DNA of 64,000 bases from Brachynemurus nebulosus (taxonomy: Eukaryota; Arthropoda; Insecta; Neuroptera; Myrmeleontidae). The stretch spans positions 10,060,543 through 10,124,542 of the forward strand of contig JAPWDM010000001.1 of assembly GCA_035578155.1 (NCBI GenBank). The letters are read 5' to 3'. The notes under the pieces are model-generated. The model was not told the origin of the DNA. It did no database searches and saw only the letters and a program-made list of their open reading frames with translations. Position 1 is the stretch's first letter; each line of letters begins with the position of its first letter. A program made the translations under genes and the position numbers. Of the stretch, positions 10,870 to 22,361 are shown one piece after another.

Positions 10870-11510
10870 GCTAATCAATCCCCTCCCCCTTTTAAATTAA
10901 TATTTTGATACGTTTTAATAATATCAGAGTATCAAACTATTTTGCCGTATTATTGGTTTGAACTAAAAAGAAAGTTTCCTGCAAAGTATTGCGAGTTGAC
11001 TTCAGAGAATAGGAAACGAAATTATTTGAGACTTATAAGATTTCATTCTTTACAATTAAATACAAGGTAGCGGAATTAAAATGCGGTTAGATTTGCTTTA
11101 TGATTTAAAAAAAAAATTAAATAATTAAAGTTTGAAAGATTTATGTACTTTGTGAAAATCCATATTACAAAATATAAAATTAATTTTTTATTACTCATGC
11201 GGGAGAAGTACTAACTTGGCGCACACATTTCTGTACGCAAAATAGCTGTTTGCCCACTGTACTCTTCCTACACACTTTTTTGCGTGCGGAAATTTAATCA
11301 AAACACGCAAAGCCGCCTCTTGATTTTTCATTTAACGAATATTTCATAATTATTTCTATAAAAACCACCAACAAAGTAATTTAAACAATATTTAATTCAG
11401 AAAAAAAAGACGAACACTCAAAAATATTATTTTAAAAAGTAATAAAAATATTAATAATAGTAATAATAATAGAAAAAAGTATGTGAAATTCGTAATAAAA
11501 AATAGCATGT
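10870..11510. other. AT-rich DNA, no gene seen
   Basis: Nothing recognisable beyond poly-A tracts and TAATAA-rich sequence. Confidence 0.5.
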
Positions 11511-11517
11511 GCAACTC

Positions 11518-11614
11518 GTGCGGGATTGTAGATTGTCCACTCAAGCAAATGAGCGCACTCACTACGTTCGTGCGCTCAACTTCGCTTTCGTGGGCAATCG
11601 GCAATTTCCCGCAC
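11518..11614. repeat. Nested GC-rich hairpin
   Basis: Outer arms GTGCGGGATTG (11518) and CCCGCAC (ends 11614) extend imperfectly inward (GATTGTCCAC against GTGGGCAATC). Inside lies a perfect 8-bp hairpin GAGCGCAC...GTGCGCTC (11551-11577). It is strikingly GC-rich for its surroundings. It may be a very short MITE or a structured transcript element. A 77-codon frame on the minus strand covers it but has no recognisable domain. Confidence 0.75.
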
Positions 11615-11619
11615 TTATG

Positions 11620-12400
11620 GCACAATATACTATAATTACCTTGTCATTTTTTACTAAATTAATCTGTTCGATTACGAGCTAGTTTTCGAGTAATTAATTC
11701 ATGTTCAGGTAAACTTAATTGAAGAGTTCCTTTCCGGATCGTAACCTTTATGAGTGTTGTGTATGCTAAGTGGTTATCAACAAGGGTGGAGATTAGAGCA
11801 GAAATTTATAGTAACAAAGTACTGGTAAGTGTTGAAGTGTTCACACTAGTATTATTCCAATTATTATTATTTTCTATAAATGATAATTCTTGGTCTATAC
11901 GTTGTGTTATACCAATTACACAACTTTTTCGTTATGTTTCTACCTTTTGAGGAAATGCGTGTCGATATAAAATGAGAAAATGATAAAGTTTCAGTTGAAT
12001 GAATTCGATATAAAAAGGCACTTACTCTCTCTCAAACTTGGAAAGAACAAAACTTTCTCGAGTACTTTAAGCATTAAAATACAAAGTTTACTACAGAAGT
12101 CAATAAACTAATTCCTTATTTATAACAGTATCTTACCGCTACGTGGATATTACGATATACTATTGCAGTATATATTCCTCAATATACTTTCATTTTTTTC
12201 CTTTTTTTTATAGGATTTATATTATCTAAATTTAAAATTAATATATTATGGTTGAATCAACAGAGTTCAAAAAAAAGATTATATGATCTTTTCACTACTG
12301 TAATATAAAAATCGTACGTAGATAATAAAGAAGTAATGTTTATGAGTTTATTGGTGTGTCAGTGTGGGCTAATACCGAGAATATTATCAAACCGTTTTCT
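11620..12400. other. AT-rich DNA, no gene seen
   Basis: No supported feature; the short frame at 11750-11950 has no recognisable domain. Confidence 0.5.
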
Positions 12401-13031
12401 AAAATTTTTTTGATTGGAGGATAGGTGATATCGCATGTTCCAATAATGACCACATTTTAAAGGCTAAAATTGTCCCACAGAGTCTTAGTGTCCAAAATAA
12501 ACGAGTGGATGGATCTTGACCAAATTTTTCACAAATATCATTGGGATTTGAAAAAACTCAATATAAGATCAAAATTGCACCCCAGACTCTGCGATCTCAA
12601 AGAGGGTTCAAAATAAACGGTTAGACAAGTCTTGATCAATTTTGGCTTAAATATTATTGAGATCTTGAAAAAAAAACTAACGTGAGTTTAGAATTGTTCA
12701 GGACTAGGATCTCAAAAAGGCCCAGAATTGAAGTGATTTTAAAACTGTCAATATAGGTATCTACGAAAACTTCTCAAGGTATAAAAATTAGATAAGCTAG
12801 TGGAATCATTACTTTAGAGTTGTTCAGGGAGCGGAGTACAGCAACATAAGGAACTGATTTTGTATTTTTGTATTTTGACGTAAGCTAAATAACTAAATGG
12901 CTCGTAACAAAATTTTTCTCAAAAGCTATTGAGATCCTAGAAATAGATGAAAGTAATAATTGCTCAAGGCTTTGGTACCTCAAAAACGGCCTAAAATAGA
13001 ACTACTAAAGTTATTCGTTTACGTATCTATA
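12400..13031 (+). repeat. Dispersed repeat R copy A, degenerate tandem part
   Basis: About four diverged tandem units of about 115-125 bp. Each has CTTGA(C/T)CAA(A/T)TTT, then ATTG(G/A)GATCTTGAAA, then a CTC(A)AAA-GG(C/G)-AAAATA block. The same unit is found at 33370-33490 (same strand) and, reversed, at about 39600-40030. Continues beyond the TIR element at 13032-13854. Confidence 0.75.
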
Positions 13032-13854
13032 CACAGAGAGAAAATTCATATAAAAATTACTATGCTCAGCTCTACAATCGACGTGTAAAAGGCGAACATA
13101 TTCAATTTTGTACGGTAAAAATATAAAAATTATAATTAATCATAGAAAATTTAAAGGATAGAATGTTCTTTCCGGAATATTAGCTCCGTAAAATTTGTAA
13201 AACAGCACAGTAAAAAGTTCCATTGCCGACAGTTTAATTGTTTTTCTTACAAAAATTACAATGCTGTCCTAAAATAGAAGAAAAGCAGAAAAGAATAAAA
13301 GAAGCTAATAGTAGAAAGAAAGAAAGAGAAGGTATCAACGCTGTCACATAGCGAGGCTAGCTGCAGAAAGTATCAACACAATCATATATGAAGGTCACAT
13401 AGCAGGACTGGTGGTGTTGCAAGTAGCTGGTTAGCTGGTGTGGCGTCGTGTGGTGTCGAAGCAGTGTTCATTAGAATGTCTTGACGGATGGTCATCGTTT
13501 AATTCATGATTTTGTTACTCCACTATCTTCAGTATTAGAATATATTGTTGCCAATCATTTTTGTATGGATCATAAAGAATCAAAGGTCGGAAAAGATCGG
13601 GCATCTTCGAAGTTTTTACAGGTACAGCTGAAGCAACATAAGGTTGTGGGTCAGATGCGCAAATGAAAGAGTACGACAACAAGAATTAAACTATAACATA
13701 TATGCATAAGAGTGTGATAGAAGTTGTGTTACCACATTAAATTTTACCATGCTATATTTTTTACTTTGGTCGACGATCGCGCACGAATTAAAAGAGAGCA
13801 TGGTAATTTTTCTGAAATTTTATCTACAAAAATTATATGAGTTTTCTCTCCGTG
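13032..13854. mobile_element. TA-flanked TIR element inside repeat R
   Basis: The ends CACAGAGAGAAAATTCATAT (left) and CACGGAGAGAAAACTCATAT (right, reverse complement) are TIRs. TA lies at 13030-13031 and 13855-13856. The interrupted repeat R is uninterrupted at about 33497-33510 (CCTATACTAAG), giving a paralogous empty site. The 2-bp TA duplication suggests Tc1/mariner, though the class is not certain. A 61-codon frame at 13481-13666 lies in the middle and is not recognised. Confidence 0.78.
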
Positions 13855-13856
13855 TA

Positions 13857-14065
13857 GAGAGGTGGATACGTATAAGGTAGGTATGGTAATTTGCTATGCG
13901 ACTGAATATGATTAGAGTCGTCGGGCGAGCGGAATCAAGTAGGTACTCCGAAAAATTGATTTTGTACAAAATTTCGGAATATCTGATTTGAAACTAATTT
14001 GATCTATAACTCAGATAATTTCAGAATTCCATCGATATTAAATTGAGAATTCCGTCAATATCATG
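13857..14065 (+). repeat. Dispersed repeat R copy A, right part
   Basis: GAGTCGTCGGGCGAGCGGAA ... TTGATTTTGTACAAAATTTC ... CTCAGATAATTT matches 33570-33680 and, reversed, 38090-38191. It continues the repeat interrupted by the 13032-13854 element. Confidence 0.7.
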
Positions 14066-17000
14066 TGCGCTAAAAAAGTTTTTCAAGACCAGCCGTTACC
14101 GCCATCGGTTTTGTGCAAATATTTCTTTTCCAGTAATCGGACAATAATTTTAGTTATAGATCAGAAAACCGTCTACCTTTTTATGCATAAGGTACCGTTT
14201 TAAAATTATTGCCTATTACCAAAATGGCACATAAAATTTCGTTCAAATTTATGTGGCTATGTCCATTTAAAAAATCTAATCAATATTTTAATGAATAACT
14301 AATAAAAAAATACAAAATTATAGGTATTATTAAAACGCACGCAATGTGATTAGCTTTTATCTGCAGTTTATAACTGATTTATCTTTTGTAATAATTTTTA
14401 ATAACAAATCTAGGTAACTGCTTTCCTTGGATATTTATTACTTTAGACGAACAATTACTATATGAAAAAAAATTGCTAATGGATAATCAATAACTTAAGG
14501 TGGTGAATACAAGTTCAGATTCTTAATATCTTTTTCTTTTTTCCTTTCTTTAATTTATTATGATAGGCGGGGTCAAATAATTATTCTTTTAATTCTTTTA
14601 ACCTGAATAGAATGTCTGATAAGACATTACGTAAACTTTTAACCTGGTAGCTTTACATAGATTTCAGATTGATGCTAGATGGTAATAATGTTACCAAACT
14701 CAGAGTTGTCCCTCTTCAAAACTGCCCCCTTGTTCACTGCAGTTTCTATATGAATAGCTAATAAGGCAAAGTTTTGCGTTATGACCTCTCAGTCTAATAC
14801 TTATATAGACAGAAGGTAAAATATCTGATGGAAAATTTTTCTACTCAACAATAAGATGAAAATAATACGAGAGAAATAATTATAATATAATCTGTTCGTA
14901 TACATTCATTTTTCTATTTATTTTCAGATAGTATACGTATAATTAATCTTTTTTAAAAAGTTTCAGACAACAAAATGTACAAAGTAAATGTTCATGTTCA
15001 GCTGGCAAACAGAAGTAAACAGAGAAAAAATGAGAAAACTTTTATAATAATGGAAGTGACATACAAGAAATTACCGGATGTGACGACAATTTACTTGGCA
15101 AACAACATTTGTTTTTATTAAAACATTTATACGTACTTTTGTTTGTGAAAATTTAATTGAAGAAATTTTATTTAGCTAATTTTTTTATTACGACAGAAGA
15201 AATACAGAAGAGCGATGCATGAAAGTTCTGACCAGATAAGCTGTACGTGTATCATCAGTTGTATTTACATGAAAAATTGCAACCCACTTTTGATGCTACT
15301 AAAACTCAAGCTCTTTTTGAGATATAGGTCTCCAAAAATCGATAGTTTTAAGCGGAGAAATAACTAAAAAAACGAAAATAAAGGTAATTTCGAGAATTGT
15401 TTTTAGCAAGGTAAAAATTGGTCCTACACTCTTAAAACTATTTCTTTGTTCAAAGATTAAAAACTTGTTTGAGTTTATTTTTTGACTTTTTCAGTAGTCA
15501 AAGAAGTATTTCTTTGAACCAAAAAAATTTTTTCTATAATCCAAAAGAAAAAAAAAATTACGCAATTTCTAAAGAACTCCTCTGGATAAGATAGGTGAAT
15601 CTGCTTAAGGCCCAACCCTGGTAGTGAGTGCCATGGTAGTGTTCGCCCTTGCACATGTATTCCATACCTATAATATTAGGCCAAGCTAGCTAAAAGATTG
15701 TGTTTTCGAGTTGTACCAAAATGTTCAAAACACGGAGTTCAGAAGAAGATATTTACAAAAACTTGAAATTTTGAAAGTTTTGAAATCTACGTCTGCGAAT
15801 TAGCGAAAGTATGTATAAAAATATTTTGCAAAATTGGACCAAATAAGGTTAATTTAAGGATTTAAATACAAGGAGCTCTAGTGACACTCGGTGTTATAGC
15901 CGCCTTGATCGAGTTGTTTAATCATAAAATATGGCAACGCCTTCCGGTCACCCTTAAAAAAGGCACACGTGTGCGATTAAGACTTACAACCAATGTTTCT
16001 TGTTGAAAAGGTCAAATGACAAAATAGATTGGCAAATAAGGGTTTCGCTCATGACTAAGAGCGACACGTGAAATTAGTTATAAACGATTTTTAATTTATC
16101 GAATAACCAACAATTTTTTTTTTCAAGTAAGCACACTTTACCTACACAACACACTGTATTATTAAGTTAAAGTGCTATTAATGGAAAGTAATCACTAAGC
16201 TAATCGATTTCTTTTTTGTAATTTTCCATCGAAAAATTCAATTTTTTCTTTATGGTGGAGATAAGAATTATATTGAATAGTCGTGCAAAATGTATTCACC
16301 ATAAATACGATTTACTTCAATATATAATAATTGATCGACCATAATTCCTTTTTTACAGCACTTTTGTCTATCGGTATGGACGGACGGTATATACACACTT
16401 AGTAAGTAACAGACCGATCATAGCTGTGGGCAAGTTAGTCTCTGTACCTACTCTACGAATTATCCAATATAAGTATTATAGCTGGTACATTTCCTCATCA
16501 ATGAACACAAAAAGTAAATTTCCATTATATAAAAAATGGTTCGTGATCATTGATGCGAAAAAAAATTAGGAGTGCGGGGTGAGGGGTGAAATATATCGCA
16601 CGCACGCTAATAGCGAGAAAATGTGATGAGATTTCTTCGTAGTGCTTAGTGACAAATTATACTGATGTAAGCACTTTGACAGCAAGATATACGCGAAAAC
16701 ATAATTTAAAAAAGAAATTGTTTTTCCAAGTGATTTAAAAGGTGATGAACAGATATTATTCTTCTCTTAAAAGTTGGAAGAGCCAGAAATTATTATAATT
16801 TTCTTTAGGTTTTTAATGATTTTCGTTTTTATTATGATCTAGGAAAAGGGTGTGTAGAATGGTGCGAAAAAAATTGTCCTAATCATTGAGGAGTTGGGTG
16901 GGGAAAGGGTGTAAATTGATTTAGGAGTCAATCCAATAGAAATCACTCAACATTTTTGATTTTTCGATGGAATATTTGCTTTGGGAGCGTTTTTTACTGA

Positions 17001-17083
17001 GAACAAATATTGCGCAAATGGATCTGACTCTCGAGACAAATTAAACTAAAAACCAAAATTATCGGAATGGTATGCCTTAGATC
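14066..17083. other. About 3 kb with no supported feature
   Basis: AT-rich sequence in which I found no coding exon, RNA gene, clear TIR pair or tandem array. Short poly-T and poly-A runs only. Intronic or intergenic status cannot be told. Confidence 0.45.
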
Positions 17084-17501
17084 AGCATTTCTCAACCTTT
17101 TTCAACCGGTCACGGCCCGGTAAAATTTCAAAGAATTTTGTGTGAGCTGGTCACATAAAATTACATAATTATGACGATTATCAAATTTCTAAATTATATT
17201 TATATTCAATATGAAATGACGTCTTTAGAATACTTGGTCTACCGTGTAGGTAATTTAAATAAATACCGACATTGTCTTAAACATTACAAAAACCTTTGAG
17301 AGCAATTCTCTAGTTTTAAATAGAATTCTTGTAGCTTGGAATCATTCTTGTTATTTAGCTGGAATAAAATTAGGTGGTGTAATATGAAATGTCGTTTCTC
17401 GACCACTTTGTCTAGACTCTAGAGTGTAATTCAAATAAATATCGATACTTTCTAAAGCATTATAGAAATTAAAAACCACAAAGTGATTGAACAAATTATC
17501 C

Positions 17502-17574
17502 GGATCGGCCGGGAATCGAACCCAGGATCTTCTGGTAACTAGCCAGACGTGCTAACCTCTACACCAACGATCCC
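17502..17574 (-). tRNA. tRNA-Thr(AGT)-like unit in repeat
   Basis: Reverse complement of the unit at 17969-18042, with a B box GGTTCGATTCC, an A box TGGTGTAGAGG and the anticodon loop CTAGTTA (anticodon AGT). It lies in block 1 of the 17470-18240 complex. The sequence past the acceptor (ATAATTTGTTC) lacks a strong T run. It may be transcribed but is best read as repeat-borne. Confidence 0.6.
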
Positions 17575-17968
17575 AGGCTCGGTAAGCGGCCGAGCCGGAC
17601 ACCCATTCAATCACCTATGTGTATTAGTACTCTCTCTGATTCGAGAAACAGTTACAATTTTAATTTCAAATATTATCGAGTGCTTGTGAGACACTACTAC
17701 GTATGACAAACTTTTGTTTGCATTCCAACAACACACGCAGTATTGATATGTTCACTAATCGTTCAGATAAACTGAAACTTTAAGCACTCGATTTCTTTGG
17801 TATAGTATCAATACTGCGTGTGTTGAAATGCAAACAAAAGTTTGTCATACGTCTCACAAGCACTCGATAATATTTGAAATTAAAATTGTAATTGTTTCTC
17901 GAATCAGAGAGAGTACTAATACACATAGGTGATTGAATGGGTGTCCGGCTCGGCCGCTTACCGAGCAT

Positions 17969-18042
17969 GGGATCGTTGGTGTAGAGGTTAGCACGTCTGG
18001 CTAGTTACCAGAATATCCTGGGTTCGATTCCCGGCCGATCCG
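17969..18042 (+). tRNA. tRNA-Thr(AGT)-like unit with near-complete cloverleaf
   Basis: It folds by hand as follows. Acceptor GGATCGT (17970-17976) pairs with CCGATCC (18035-18041) with one mismatch next to the core. The D stem is GTGT/GCAC with an 8-nt loop. The anticodon stem TCTGG/CCAGA encloses CTAGTTA (anticodon AGT). The variable loop is 5 nt. The T stem is CTGGG/CCCGG with loop TTCGATT. A box TGGTGTAGAGG and B box GGTTCGATTCC match consensus, and a T6 run at 18046-18051 could terminate Pol III. It sits in a repeated, inverted element with relatives at 3.8 and 17.5 kb, so a mobile pseudogene is likelier than a housekeeping tRNA. A CCA end is absent, as expected in a eukaryote. Confidence 0.7.
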
Positions 18043-18790
18043 GATAATTTTTTCAATCACTTTGTGATTTTTAATTTACATGTGGTTTTTGGTCATACTA
18101 TACCAAAGAAATCGAGTGCTTAAAGTTTCAGTTTAGCTGAACGATTAGTGAACATATCAATACTGCGTGTGTTGAAATGCAAACAAAAGTTTGTCATACG
18201 TAGTAGTGTCTCACAAGCACTCGATAATATTTGAAATTAACATTATAGAAATATTTAAAAGCAATTATTTAATTTTAATTAGAATTCTTGTAACCATCAT
18301 TTGCGTTATTAGCTGGTTAGTTTTGTTTCGACATTAGGTCATATAATATGAAATGTCCGTTTCCAAACGTTTGATCGACCACCTGTCCATAAAGTTGGCT
18401 TCGCCGTTTTCTTTTTTTCAAGCAAAAAAGTTGTGCCGTATTGTGCTAGACAAGTGCTATCATATGCCGAAAATACAAACAGCTAAATCTCAAAAATTGC
18501 TGCAGCCAAAAACTAGTTTTGGGCATAAGTTTAGTGCCGTTTTCCTTTTTTAAAACAAAAAAGGGTGTACGGTATTGTGCTAAATGAGTGCTATCTATAA
18601 ATGTGTGTTCCGTAAATAAAAATACTAAATTTCAGAAGAACCTTCTTTCTGGATAAAGCGAGCCCCGTCATTTTCTTTCTTTTTTTATAGAAAAGAATAA
18701 AAATTACAATCATTTTTGTAATTGATTGTAATTCACGCATCTTTCTGCGGACCACTAATTAATTGTAAGACCGAAAGTGGAGAAAAAAAT

Positions 18791-19480
18791 GGCTGAAATA
18801 ATTTTAAATAAAAGTTTCTAATTTAGACAGAATACTTGTCTCAAAATTTTCGTTCCTTTTTTGTATTTGTATTTAATACTTTTTTTTTTTGTTGTTATTA
18901 ATGTCTAAGTGTTAATGAATTTTTGTCGAAAACTAGCTGTTAAGAATAAAAGGAAGAACTCCATTTTTTGCAAATTTTTTTAAAGTGTATCAGATATTAG
19001 TTATTCTTATTACCATTAGCCTAAAATGTAGATTATTTGATAATTAAATTATGGTAAACTATATGGTAAATTTTTAAATTAATGTTACATTGGTTTTTAT
19101 TTAGTTTTATATTTTGTTTAATGTTTTCTTCCTTTTTTGTTATATTTTGTTTGCACTAACTTTATCATTTTGCTATTAAAATCCCATATTTATTTATGTT
19201 AATTCCAAAAGTTATAATTATATGAAAGCTTATTTATTCAAAATGAACGTTTTATATCGAAGGCAAAGTCTGTTACTACAAACTATTAATGATATTAAAA
19301 AAGTTTTAATGAAAAAATTATACATTATTTTCCTTTTGGATGGCTGTATTAATATAGTGTGTATTCACTAGCACATTTACTTAAGAAAAAATATATATAT
19401 TGATGAATTTTAATTATCAATTCAAGATTATAAATATTATTTAGTGCTATGTCTCCTACAGTCTTACAGTAAGCTGACAT
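18791..19480. other. AT-rich DNA, no gene seen
   Basis: No supported feature. Confidence 0.5.
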
Positions 19481-19483
19481 ATA

Positions 19484-19630
19484 ATTAAAGGTCCCAAAGC
19501 CGGACCTATCGACTTTGATGATAAATATGATTTAAATGTATTGTGAAATACTAAAAAAATAAGCGACATGTATTTCTTTTTATCTACAAAAAAAAAAAAC
19601 GGTTTGAAGTTAACTCTTTACATTAAGATT
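19484..19630 (+). repeat. Partial copy of the 53.5-kb foldback arm
   Basis: AAAGGTCCCAAAGCCGGACC ... TATCGACTTTGATG ... AAATAAGCGACATGTATT ... ACGGTTTGAAG follows the order of 53520-53645 (AAAGGGCCCGAGGCCGGACC ... AATAAGCGACACGTATT ... ACGGTTTGAAG). Only about 150 bp of one arm remains here. Confidence 0.75.
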
Positions 19631-19647
19631 AGTAATCATTGCTAATA

Positions 19648-20198
19648 CAGTCGACTCTCGTTAATTCGAAACTCGAGGGACTCTTAAAATATTACGAATT
19701 ATCGAGTGTTTAAAATATCAAATGATTCAAATGGTTCAAAATCAATCAAAATGTACACTGTATTCAAAATCAATCAAAATGTATTTACAATCTTTCTGTC
19801 TCTTTTTCTTGTAACGATAATGACTCCACATATCTTTTCGAAATAAAAACACAAATATCTGCTTCGAATGTCAGCATTAAACTGATTTTTATTTTGTTAT
19901 TTTAGTTGCTAGGAAAACTAAATCAATAGTTATAATTTTTAATTTATATTTTACACGGCAAACTTGTGCCGGTACACTCTCTGCAACTTTAAATTATTGT
20001 CGAGTGTTTGACGCCGATGAGTTCGAATTAATGTGTCGTTTTGTTATGTAGCAATGATTTTTTCGTTCGAATTACCAAGTGTATAAAAATGTGTTGATTT
20101 AGTTCAAAATACAAAGAGATTTTGCAGGGAACTGGTGATAACTTTGAATTATAGAGAGGTTCGAATTAACGCAGGTTTCAATAAACGAGAGTTGTCTG
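19648..20198. mobile_element. pogo/Tigger-like MITE
   Basis: The ends CAGTCGACTCTCGTTAAT (left) and CAGACAACTCTCGTTTAT (right, reverse complement) have the classic pogo/Tigger form. TA lies at 19646-19647 and 20199-20200. The interior repeats GAATTATCGAG/GAATTATAGAG motifs near both ends and has no transposase in 551 bp. Internal TTCGAATTA strings also recur near 20025 and 20160. Confidence 0.85.
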
Positions 20199-20659
20199 TA
20201 ACAAAGAATAGGGCGCTTACGATCTATTTTTTATCAAAAGATTTTGAATACGAAAAGTTCTTGAACTTTTAGTTCCACACCAACTGGAAGTACAAATTAA
20301 AATATCTACAATAAATTACTTTTATATATTTATAATTCTCAATATTTATTGCCAGTAATATTGTGTGTACGGCTATTCTTACCACTATATCCTATATTAT
20401 ATTTATTTATTTATTTTTTGCAAATAACTTGTCCCCACAACAGCAAATAACTGAACATTTGCTATGTTGCACATAATAATTTCTGCGATGACAATTTTCA
20501 ATTTACATTTTCAAGTGTATTTGATGTTGTTGCTATGCGGAAGTACATATGGCAAGATTGGATATACAATAAACAGAACTGAAATAACTTTGTAAGCAAA
20601 CAGAGTCAGTAAACAGGATATTGAATTTCAAGCCAAATAAAAAGTTTGATATATTACTT

Positions 20660-20783
20660 TTTAGCGAATTTCGAAAACTCGAAATTCAGCTATTACGGTT
20701 GGTCTCACGGCGGAACCTGAGGCCAAGACTATAACAGAAATATGTTCTGAGGTCCCTAGAATACGAAAATGATATCCACTAAA

Positions 20784-20786
<3 letters not shown>
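20660..20786 (+). repeat. (TA)n-associated repeat, left flank
   Basis: TTTAGCGAATTTCGAAAACT ... TTCAGCTATTACGGTTGGTC ... GAGGTCCCTAGAATACGAAA ... CACTAAAATTTATA matches 56634-56766 in order and spacing. In both places it runs directly into TA-rich sequence. Confidence 0.75.

Positions 20787-20866
<80 letters not shown>
20787..20866. repeat. (TA)n microsatellite
   Basis: About 80 bp of TA dinucleotide between two unrelated repeat families. Confidence 0.97.
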
Positions 20867-20868
<2 letters not shown>

Positions 20869-20873
20869 CATAT

Positions 20874-21304
20874 ACAGAGCGTTCATAAAGTTCCGAAACA
20901 GCTGAAAATCTCAGTTAATATTGACTTTATCGAAAAGTAACTCGCAGAAATTTTCATGAGAAGAAATGAGGAACTAGAAAAATTGACCTTGAGCATGACC
21001 TTGACCAAAATGTGGAGCTCAACTTTGTTTTTTTAAATGGAAGCCCGTATTTTTGACCTCGGATTCGGAAAGAGAGGGAAATTCTACGATCAAAACCATA
21101 TTCATACTTTATATCCCAAAGTTGTGTGAAGGTTATTAAAACGAAAAAAATATCATACTGGTTGGTCAAGGTCATGTTCAGGGTCAAATTCGAGGTGATT
21201 TTCTAATCCCTCATTTCTTCCCATTAAACTTTTGTCCGGGTTATTTTTCGATAAAGTCAATATTAACTGAGATTTTGCGGAACTTTTGCGGAGATAACTT
21301 TATA
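20874..21304. mobile_element. TIR element beside the (TA)n array
   Basis: The inner arms CTCAGTTAATATTGACTTTA (about 20911) and its reverse complement (about 21253) are perfect. Outer parts carry AAAGTTCCG at 20892 and CGGAACTTTTG near 21279. The left end TACAGAGCGTTCATAAAG resembles Tc1/mariner ends, and a TA follows at the right. Divergent outer ends make the exact boundaries approximate. A 77-codon frame inside (20954-21187) has no recognised domain. Confidence 0.6.
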
Positions 21305-21355
21305 TTTTCAAGAATCGATGCAGCTTTTATGTGGGTGTTAATTGTATTTCCAAAA

Positions 21356-22361
21356 TACTGCACTTAAAACGAAAAAGGGAGAACATTTGTTTACATAGGT
21401 ACCTACTTAAAAATAATTCAAAAAGTACTAGACCGATTTTGAAAATTTTTTACTGTCTGAAAGTTAAACAATTCTACATGAACACTGGTTATGTAATATG
21501 AATCACAAAAATAAACTACCCAACCGATTTTGAAAATTTATTAATTGTTAGAGTGCTAAACTATTTTAGATGAATATAAATTATGTCATAATATGAGGTT
21601 CGCCAGAATCCGGTGGTCCCAAAAATGTCAAGAATAGACTACCCAACCGATTTTGAAATTTTTTTACTGTTAAAGAGTTAAACTCTTTTAGATGGATACA
21701 GGTTGTTATATGAGATCCTAAAGTATCTAATCTGTGGAAATTCGCTATGTTATGCAAGATGCTGCGATAGGGGTATTATATTTTGCAAACATTCTTAAAA
21801 ATATTATAATGTTCCTATAATATAATGTTGCTAATATTTGTGATTTTTGATAAATATTTGTTAAAAATAGTTTAAAAGAAGTGAGTAATTTATTTTTAAA
21901 GTGAACTGACAAGGAGAGGTCACACTGTGTGGGTCACCGATTTGGCCGAGTCTCTGGCTATTTGAAGAGGTTCACTAGTGTAGTAAATCCCCAAAACCCT
22001 AGGGTGCAACAGGGCGCAATAAGGGAGAAATTTCTCTCGAAAGTTTTAGGCTTACACGTACCACAAGTTGTAAAAATTCAGAATTGTTCATATTTGCTTA
22101 AAGAAAAACGTGAAATCTCATCTCGTGAAGATGCAGTACAAATCCACTCACTAATCCACCATCAATTGTTAGCACCAACTTTTCAAAAAATGACCAAATA
22201 CGCGTGATTTGCATCGAAACTATCCAATTTTTCAAAACGTAAATGATATATTTTTCCCTTTGATAAAAGAACTTTGCTTGCTCAAATATTGCATTTATTT
22301 CTTGTAGTTAGATGCCATTTATGCTTTATTTATTTTTATGGTAATTATCATCCAAAAAGCT
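21356..22361 (+). repeat. 1-kb duplicated segment, copy 1
   Basis: Near-identical to 25137-26140, with only scattered substitutions. It starts in a degenerate tandem repeat (units with ACCCAACCGATTTTGAAAAT ... AGAGTTAAAC near 21425, 21520 and 21640), passes a GGAAATTCGCTATGTTATGC block, and continues into the first half of the TIR element at 21910-22757. The segment therefore ignores element boundaries. Confidence 0.92.

Larger units (their letters stand above)
17470..18240. mobile_element. Inverted-repeat complex with two tRNA units and 12-bp TSD
   Basis: A 12-bp repeat CATTATAGAAAT at 17458-17469 and 18241-18252 bounds a 771-bp insertion that splits a hAT-internal tandem unit; the intact sister unit (near 17280) shows the joined sequence. 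Inside: block 1 (17470-17655) with a minus-strand tRNA-like unit; block 2 (about 17656-17807), itself bounded by TCGAGTGCTT/AAGCACTCGA; block 3 (17808-17878), reverse complement of part of block 2 lacking a TAGTAGTG; block 4 (17879-18065), reverse complement of block 1 with a plus-strand tRNA; block 5 (18066-18240), again block 2 reversed and complete. Confidence 0.85.
17085..18790. mobile_element. hAT-like element body, interrupted
   Basis: Starts with CAGCATTTCTCAACC, a standard hAT left terminus, followed by CGGTCACGGCCCGG. The body contains diverged tandem units of about 190 bp (AATATGAAATG ... ATTTAAATAAAT ... TAGAATTCTTGTA ... TTAGCTGG) starting near 17205, 17386 and 18345. The second unit is split by the 17470-18240 complex. 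Near 18745 CTGCGGACCACTAATTAATT resembles the interior side of a hAT right end, but no terminal GGTTGAGAAAYGCTG follows, so the right boundary is uncertain. Confidence 0.6.

Noticed and set aside
13481..13666. 61-codon frame in the middle of a TIR element
   Set aside because: Could be a captured exon, but nothing in the sequence supports translation.
17969..18042. Calling this an ordinary housekeeping tRNA-Thr gene
   Set aside because: The unit belongs to a repeated, inverted mobile complex with degraded relatives at 3.8 and 17.5 kb; function cannot be assumed despite the good fold.
21929..22207. 92-codon frame kept in two copies (also 25710-25988)
   Set aside because: Conservation is explained by recent duplication of the whole kilobase; the frame starts inside a TIR and has no recognised domain.
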